From Verrucomicrobiaceae bacterium UBA7681 (GTDB lineage: Bacteria > Verrucomicrobiota > Verrucomicrobiia > Verrucomicrobiales > Verrucomicrobiaceae), in NCBI GenBank assembly GCA_002482965.1, contig DLGZ01000079.1:1-61420 (forward strand): DNA of 61,420 nucleotides. The letters run 5' to 3'. Positions 44,501 through 53,500 of this stretch are shown here, piece after piece. The notes under the pieces are model-generated. The model had not been told where the DNA came from, ran no database searches, and was given only the letters and a program-made list of their open reading frames with translations. Every line of letters starts with the position of its first letter. The stretch's first letter is position 1. Position numbers and translations under genes: made by a program.

Positions 44501-47500
44501 TGTGGTCATTGCCCCTTCCACGGGCACGGCCATGGTCCTGGGAAATAACTCCGCGCTCAACATCGTCAATAGCTCCACCGGTATCTATGGCGCAGGCTGG
44601 GTGGGCGTGGCCGGCTCGATCACGATTGGGAACGGAGTGATTCTCGCCACGTCAAACACGGCCTCTCAGAGTGCAGGAACGCTCAATTTGATCGGCAACA
44701 TCGCACAAACGGGCGGCGGCGCGGCCAATGCCCTTTACAAGGCAGGCACCGGCTCTTTGATCCTCGGCGGCAACAACACGGGCTTCACGGGTGACCTCGT
44801 CATCCAGTCAGGTTTTGTTCAACTCAACAGCGCGACCGCACTGAGCACCGGTACCACGTCCAGCTTGGGCGGCACACTCATTCGGAACATCAATACTGCC
44901 AGCACCACCTTGCCGACCATGGCCATCGGTTCCTCCACCCTCACCTTGGCTGGCAGCGACACCGCCACCAGTCTGTCACTGCAGATCGGCATGACGGTTT
45001 CCGGCACGGGCATTGCCGTTGGTACTTACATCACCGCCATCAGCGGAACGACCGTGACCTTGTCGCAGGCTGCCACAGCGGCCAGTGCAGGAACTTATTA
45101 CTTCAATGCCTCAGGCATGCTGGATCTCAATGGCCAGACCGGAGTGTCTGGGAAAGTGACCATCAATGGCATCGGCGCGCTCATCCCTTCCGCTGCCGCC
45201 GCACCCGTGGCTATTCTCGCTGCGGGCGCCAGTGGTGCGCTGTGGAACAGCAGCGCGAATGCCGCCAGCCTGACGGGCACACTCACCTTGGGCTCAAGCT
45301 CGACGGTGGGTGGCAACGGAAATCTGACCTTGAATTCCATCATTGGCGGGGCCGGCATCACCCTCACAAAACAGGGCACGAACACGCTGATCCTCAATGC
45401 CAGCAATGGTACACAAGTTTTCAACACCAGCATCCTGCTCGGCACCCTGAAACTGGGCAATGCCGGAGCTTTGGGTGCAGCGGCAAACACGGTCACTATT
45501 GCCAGTGGTGCTGTCATCGACTTGAACGGTCTGGCGATCAGCAATGCCAACTCCCTGACCATCACCGGCACAGGCTACGGCGGCAGCGGCACGATCACCG
45601 GCACTGGAACCGTGAGCTCACTTGGTGCGCTCATCAACACTTCCACCACCGCAGCCAGCTATGCCGGCACCGTCACGCTGGCAGCCTCCTCCAGCGTTGG
45701 CACCAATTACATCAACTCGACCAGCGGTCTTGGCAGCACGTCCTTTGGAAACCTCACGCTGGGAGCGCAGGTCACCGGGACGGGCACTCTCACCAAGGTG
45801 GGGTCAAACACCCTGAATCTCACCGGCGTCACCACGGCTTCCACATTGACAGGTTTGAATGTGGCCCTGGGCAAAGTGGTGATCTCTGGCGCAGCAACGA
45901 CCATGCTCGGGTCTGCTACCGTGGTGAATGTCTTTGGCGGGCCGGTTTCGGGTCTCAACCCGTCGAACACCCTGCAACTGGATTACACCGGTCTGGGCGC
46001 AACATCGGTGAACCGCGCCAATGGCCGCGCCATCACCCTGAACGGTGGAACGCTGCTGCTGACGGCCAACACTGGAAACATCACGGCTCAAAATGAAAAT
46101 CTGGGAACGAGCAGCCTGACCATCAATGGCGGCTTCAATGTGATCACGCTCGATGTCAACAGCACCTCCACTCTGCAATTGTCCACCACCGGCGCAGGCA
46201 CCTTGGTACGCACGGCAAACACGGGCACGGTGCTCATTCGCGGTGCTGGCTTGGGTCAGTCAGCGGTGCTCACCGTCGGCAAGACCAATGTGGTTCTCGG
46301 CACCGCGCCTACTCTCATCCAGGCTACAGCAGGACTCGCCGGGACCAAGAACGCCAGCATCACTCCCTGGATCATCGTGGATGACACGGGCACCAACGGC
46401 TCGGGCACCAGCTTTGCCTTCAACGGAGCCAATGGCCTCCGCGCGCTGGATCAATTGACTGAAATGGACACCGCGTTCAGCCTCGGCAACAACATCCTGG
46501 TAAGCTCGGCACTCACTGCGGGTGGTGCCACGAGCAACTACCTTTGGACGATGGTCAACTCGCTGACCCTCACCGCAGGTGGATCACTGGCGATCGTTGC
46601 GAATCGCAACCTTTCGATCGACAGCGGCGGAATCCTGGCCACCGGGAACGCCACGATTGGGTCCGTGGGCGGCGGCTTCCTCGATGCAGTCAACACTTCC
46701 AGCGGAGCCAGTCGTGAGTTCCTTATCTACACCGCAGGCAGCAACACAGTGCTGACGATCAATGCAGCCCTGGGTGGCACCACCGCCCCTACCACGGCCG
46801 GCATGACCAAGAGTGGTAATGGCACCCTCCTCCTCGGTGCAGCGCAGAACAGCTACACGGGTCAGACACGTATCAATCTGGGCACCTTGAAACTCGCTCC
46901 TGCGACCACGACAACAAACGCCCTTTTCTACAGTTTCACGACAGCTCCAGCAATCTCCGCGCTGACCTCCACTCTGAACGCCGGTGCGCTGACCGTCAAC
47001 GCAGGCGGCACGCTGGACTTGAATGGCAACTCGCAGACCACAGGAAACTTTACCAGTGTGGGTGTGCTGCCCGGCACGGGTGGAACGGTGACCAACAGTT
47101 CACTGACGACAACCTCCACACTCACGGTCGCCAGCAGCGCCGTATCCGACTGGGCGGGGCAGATCACCGGAGCGATCAACTTCGTCAAGACCGGGGCTTT
47201 CACACTGTCCGTGCATGACAACAACACCTATACGGGCAGCACCACCATCCAGAGCAATGTGCTCTCTCTGATTGATCAGGGAAGGCTCTCGGGCACCAGC
47301 GGCATCTTCATCCGCAATGCGGTGCTGCAATGGAATGACACCGGCATTCAGGCGATGAGCAACCGCCTGGACACCAACGTGCCGATCACGCTTGATGGCG
47401 GTGCCTTCCAGTTCATCAGCCGCAGCGGGACCGCTGGCTCCGCTACCATTGGAAATCTCATTTTGGCGGGCGGAGCCAACGAACTGCGCTTGGATGTCGG

Positions 47501-50500
47501 TCTGGCCGGCGGGGCAGGGGCGGGCATCGGCAGCGCGACCTTGAACATTGCCAGCATCTTGTCACGCAGCGTCGGAGCCACCCTCAATTTCTATTCAGGC
47601 TCTGGCGCGATGGGAGACAATCCTTCGGTGCTCTTCAGCACGGCACCCACTCTGACCAATGGCATCATTGGCGCCTGGGCCACCGTCATCGGCCTCGACT
47701 CCAGCGTGGGCAGCGCCACCCCCAATGCTGAATTTGCCACCTACGATCCCGTCACGGGTGTGCGTGCGCTGACGGCTGCCATGCAAACTACCAGCTTTGC
47801 CACCTCCACCGCCAACAGCAATCTGCGCTTTGGTGATACGGCCATCCTAGTGACGACCGGTGGCGCAACCGTGAACACACTGACCTGGAACGGCATCACC
47901 GCTGCGCGTGCGCTTTCCTTCGGCGCAGGCACAGACACACTGACGCTCACCAGCGGCGGCCTGCTCGTGGGCACCAACAATTTTGCGACGTCGATGGGCA
48001 GCACGAGCCTGCGCGGCCAGTTCACAGCAGGCTCCGGTCAGTCAGAACTCTTCCTGCATGTGGGGGCCAGCAATCTCACCGTGAACTCCGCTATCATTGA
48101 CAATGGTGTGAGTGGTGGCCTGAACCTCGTGCTGGATGGCATGAGCCAGAGCACCAGCACCCCGACCGTGACACTGGCGGGAGCCAATACCTATTTGGGC
48201 ACCGCCTATGTGAACGCCATGGTGGTAAACCTGAACAACCTCAGCGGCTCGGGCAATGCCATCAACGGCAATCTGGTCATCAGCGGCGGCAACAACAACG
48301 CCACGGACTCCATGCCCATCGCAAATTCTGCGGTTCTGAATCTGGCGTCCCAGCAAATCGCTGACACGGCCACCGTGACGGTGCGCGGCGGCGCGCAGTG
48401 GGCGCTCAACGGCTTCAATGAAACCATCAGCAGCCTGGTCTTCAACAGCCCGGGCGGCGGCACCGCTGGGAATGGACCCATCGTTCAAACCGGGTCTGGC
48501 ATCCTGACACTCACAGGTGGCATCACCAGCACCAGCCTCGACGATGTGCGCGCGGTGCCGGCTCTGCAGGGGCTTCTCAGCCTCTCCACCAGCACTACAG
48601 TGACCGTCGATCCCGTCACCAATGCCGCTGTGAACGGCAACAACCAGCTCGGCCTCACCATCAACAGCAACATCCTCTCCAGCGGCACGATCCTCAAGGC
48701 CGGAACGGGAACACTCCAGTTTGGCGGCGTCAGTTTTGTTTCCAACTCCTTCGGCTTCGCCGATGGCAACAGTGGTGTGATCGTCCTCGGCGCGAACTCC
48801 AACTACGCCAGCACCACGATCAACCTGGGCTACAGCGGCAACATCCTCGACATGCGCGGCCAGACCAATCTGCAAGTCGGCACCATCACCGGCGTCGCAG
48901 GCTCCATTATCAAAAATTTCAGCGTAAACACGGTCGGCACACTGGTCACAGGCGATAGCACAGGAGGCACATTTGCAGGCACGTTCAACAGTGACTACTA
49001 CACGAACGGCACCGGGGGTGGCATTCTCAACGTCACCAAGATTGGCTCAGGCAATTGGATCCTCACGGGAGACAGCAGCGCCAACATCATCGGCACCTTG
49101 CTGGTGGACGCGGGTACGGTGACGGTGAGCGGAGCGACTGGCAAACTCGGCTTCGCCATTGAAACTATCTCCAAGGGGGGCGTCCTCACTTTGGACAACA
49201 GCGGCGTGGCTGGCAACGCGGTCAACAGCCGCCTCGGCGGCACCACCGCGTTCACCAGTTCCGCGCACGTTCTGAACTTCCAGGGCGGCACTCTGAACTA
49301 CATCGGCAACAACAACATAGCGACCTCTGAAATCCTCGGCACAGTGACCTTGCTGGCAGGACAGAGCATGTTCAATCTCACGGCAAGCACAGGGGCCTTC
49401 GCCACGACTGTCACCATCACGACGCTTACCGCTCAGAGCGCCACCAACACCGGCACGCTCGTCATCTCTACGACGGGTCTTCTGGGAGGTGCCGCGGCCG
49501 GCACGGGCCGTGTCAATGTCTATGCCACCACACCGGCCTTGGTAGGCAGCATTCGTCCCGACATCATTGGATCGGACAGCACCGGCACCGGCCTCGTCAC
49601 CTCGGACACCAACGGCTTCCGCCTCCTGACTTCGGCGGACACGGCACTGGGTTACTTCGCTCCCACCGGTAGATACCTCGGCACGGCCACGCCGGTAGCC
49701 ATCGCAGCAATGGGCGGTACGGCTTCCAATGCCTTGGCCACTTCGAATGTCTTTCTGGGAAGTTCGCAGAATCTCAACCTTTACGCATCGACCACGATCA
49801 ACTCGCTGACATTGAACAGCGGCGGCGGTGTGACCTCGACGGGTGGCGGTGCAGACGTGAATTATGTCACCGGCCTCGCCACCGGCAGCATGCTCTTCAA
49901 TGCGGCGGGCACACTCAACACGCTCACCCTGACCAGCGGGGCTGTGGTCGCCAAAACCGGCAACGTCGGCTTCACCGGCGGTGCTCTGACCCAGGGAGCG
50001 GCAAGTCTCATCTTCCACACCTTGGACACCCTCAATGTGAACTCCTACCTGATAGGCACGGGCACTTTGGTCAAAGCGGACAGCGGCACTCTGAATCTGC
50101 AAAAATCCAGTTTCATCACGGGCGCAACCTTTGTGAACGCCGGGGAACTCGACCTCACCAGTGGGCCTAATACTCTGCTGGTCATCCCAACCATCACCGT
50201 CGCCACGGTTGCAGCGCTCAATGTCAACGGCGGCACGGTGGACCTCAAGGGCAACAATCAGGCCATCGCCTCTCTGACGCAGACAAACGGCAACATCCTC
50301 CCTGGCGGAGCGGGCACCGTGACCAATACCGGCACCACCGCCACGCTCTTCACCGTTCCAAGCACCGCGACGACGACCTTCATCGGCACGATTGCCGGCA
50401 ACATCAACCTCGACAAATCCGGCGCGAACATTCTGGTCTTGAACAATGCGGACGGCCGCAATGCGAACATGCTCACCAGCATCCGCGGCGGTACGCTGAC

Positions 50501-53500
50501 CCTCAAGGACAGCGGCACGATCTCCAACGGCGGTGACATCAATGTCTATTATGCCGGTCTCACCTTGGACAATGCCGGGCTCTCGGCCCTCTCCTCACGC
50601 ACGGGTGCGTCCAACATCAATCTGGTCGGCGGCACGCTGACCTTTGGCTCCAAACTGGGTTCCGATGCTCTCAACATTGCCGGTTCCATCAATCTGAACG
50701 GCGGAGCCAGCACCATCGCCAATAACCTTTACGGCAGCAGTGCCAATGGCACGGGTTCCTCCGTATTGACACTCGCCAGTCTCACTCAGAGCGGCACCGC
50801 GACCGTCAATTTCACCGTGGGCGCAGGCACACTCGGCGCTGCCGTGCTCGGCATGGACGGTCTCGCTCCTGCATCTGCGGCGTCCAATCCTCAAATCCTC
50901 ATCACGTCGGCTCCGACGCTGGTGAATGGCATCATTGGAGGTTGGGCAGTGGTCGGTGGTACAGATTTCGCCAGCTATCGCGCCACCATGGACCCTGTCA
51001 CCGGAGCGCTTGGCGTGGGTGGGCTTGGAGCCAGCCTCAACAGCACCACTCCCTTTGGCGGTTACTCAGCCAGCTTGCTGACTGCCGGTGGAGCCATAGA
51101 CAACATCACCATCGCCGCGAGTGTCGGTGCCGTCACCAGCCGCACGATCAATTCTCTGCGCATTACCGCAGTATCGACGGTGACGCAGAGCACCTTGGGA
51201 GATACACTCTCCATTGCCTCGGGTGGTCTGCTCACCAATGGCCTGGCCAGTGTCATCACCGGGGGGCGCCTCACGGCAGGAGCGGTGACCAGCACCTCAT
51301 CGACTCTGTACAACTACGCCAACAACACGGCCACCATCAACAGCAGCATCACCAACAACAGCAACGGAAACATACTCTCACTTGTAAAGTCCGGTGCCAG
51401 CACCACGACCTTGAATGTTCTGCCGACTGTCTGGACCACGGCCACCACCACCGGTTCGAACTCCGTGACTGTTGCCAGCACCGCAGGTCTTGCGATCGGT
51501 CAGGTGGTCAGCGCTGGTCTGGGTCAGACCGCAGGGGCGGTAATCATCGGCATCACCGATGCCACTCGCTACACTCTCAGTGCGAATGTGGGCACCGGAT
51601 CCACCACCGCCGCAGGCACGCAGTTCAGTCTGCCCACCTCACAGGTGCTGACGGTCTCAAACAGCAATTTCACCAGCAACACCATCACCGTTCCCACTGG
51701 TAGTGTCATCTATTCTGGAATGAGCGTGAGCCTGGCTGCCACCTCCGCTGGCGGTGGAGCTCTGACAGCCACCACCGTGGCAAGTGTCTCTGGCAACACC
51801 GTGAGATTGAACGGCGCCTTCACGACCCTGCCCACCAGCACGGCCACGGTGCTGTTTGGAGCCATCGCTGCATCCACCGCCACCAGCACAACGGCCAGCA
51901 CCACCTCGGGCAGCAATGTCGTGACGCTCTCATCCTCCACCAATGGCCTTTACATCGGCGAGGTCATCTCCGGCAATGCCAACATCCCTGGTGGAGCAAC
52001 GATCACCGCCATCACAAGTCCAACGTCCTTCACGATCTCGGCCAACGCCACTGGCACGGGCAGCGTGGCTACGACCATCACGACGACAGCAACGGCTCCT
52101 GCCGCGCAGTCACTGGCCACAAACACCACCAGTGGCAGCAACACCATCACCGTTTTGGGCACGCCCACCTTGTTCATCGGTCAGTCGGTGCAGGGGAATG
52201 GCATCCCACAGGGCGCAACGATCACCGGCATCACCCAGGGCACCGGAGTCACGCTGGTCACACTCTCACAAAATGCGACTGCCACAGGCACGGCGAATGA
52301 ATACTTCGGCATTCAGCCAGTGGGGCTGACAGTGGCTGGCGGCATGACCGCATCCAGTTCCACCGTCACCGTGGCCAGCACCGCCGGACTGGTTGCAGGT
52401 CAGAGTGTCAATGGCGCCGGCATCCCTCTGGGTGCCACGGTCAGCAGCATCACGGACAGCACGCACTTTGTGCTCTCCGTTCCTGCACTCGTGTCCGTCA
52501 CCTCCGCACCGCTGACTATCGGTGCCGCACTCAATCCCACCAGCGGCAGCATCACCGGGCTTCAGGCCACGACCACCGCAGGCTCTGCCACCGTCACAGT
52601 CGCGAGCACGATCGGGCTCTATGTCGGCATGCCGGTCACCGGCAATGCCAGCATCCCCGAAAATTCATACATCTCTGCCATCACCAGCAGCACGACCTTC
52701 ACCATTACCACAGGCACGGGCGTGACCGCTGGAACGAATGTGGCAACGACAATCGGTGCCCCTGCCATCGGCGGTTATTCCAACAGCTACACGGGCCCGA
52801 CCGTGGTCAATCAGGGCACGCTGACCTTGAGCGGCACTTTGGGCAGCATCCAGGTGCCGGGAGATTTGATCATCAACAACGCCAACGTCACGGAAACCAC
52901 CAATGGCGGTCAGATCGCCTCCACCAGCAACGTGACCTTCAACGGCAACACGGGCGTGCTCACCTTGGTCAACACCAACACCTTCGCCTCGCTGACTTTC
53001 AATGGCACCGGCGGAGCACAGGCCACCACCAACATCACCGGCGGCATCTTTGTCCTCAGCGGCACCACCAATGCCATCACCTCGGTCAACGATAATTACG
53101 GCGGCACTCCAACCCTTTCGAGCGCCACCACCTGGGAGCTGGCCGGACTGAATCGCACCATCACCACCTCTGGACTCTCGCCGATGAATTTGATTATTGG
53201 CAGCGTCATTCAGAACGTCATGGGCGGCACCAGCAGTGTTGCGGGCATTATTAAAGAAGGCACCGGCTCACTCGTTCTCAGCGGAGCCAATACCTTCAAC
53301 GGTGGCGTGCAGTTGAATGCGGGCACGCTGATTCTCGGCTCAAGCACTGCGCTGGGCACCGGCACGCTGACAATTGCTGGTGGTACCACCTTGCAGTCGG
53401 GCACCGCCATTCAGACAGTTTCCAACAATGTGACGGTCAATGGTGACTTCACCTTCGGCGGCCCCGTGGCGGTCAATGGCGTGATCCTCAACGGTGCGAT

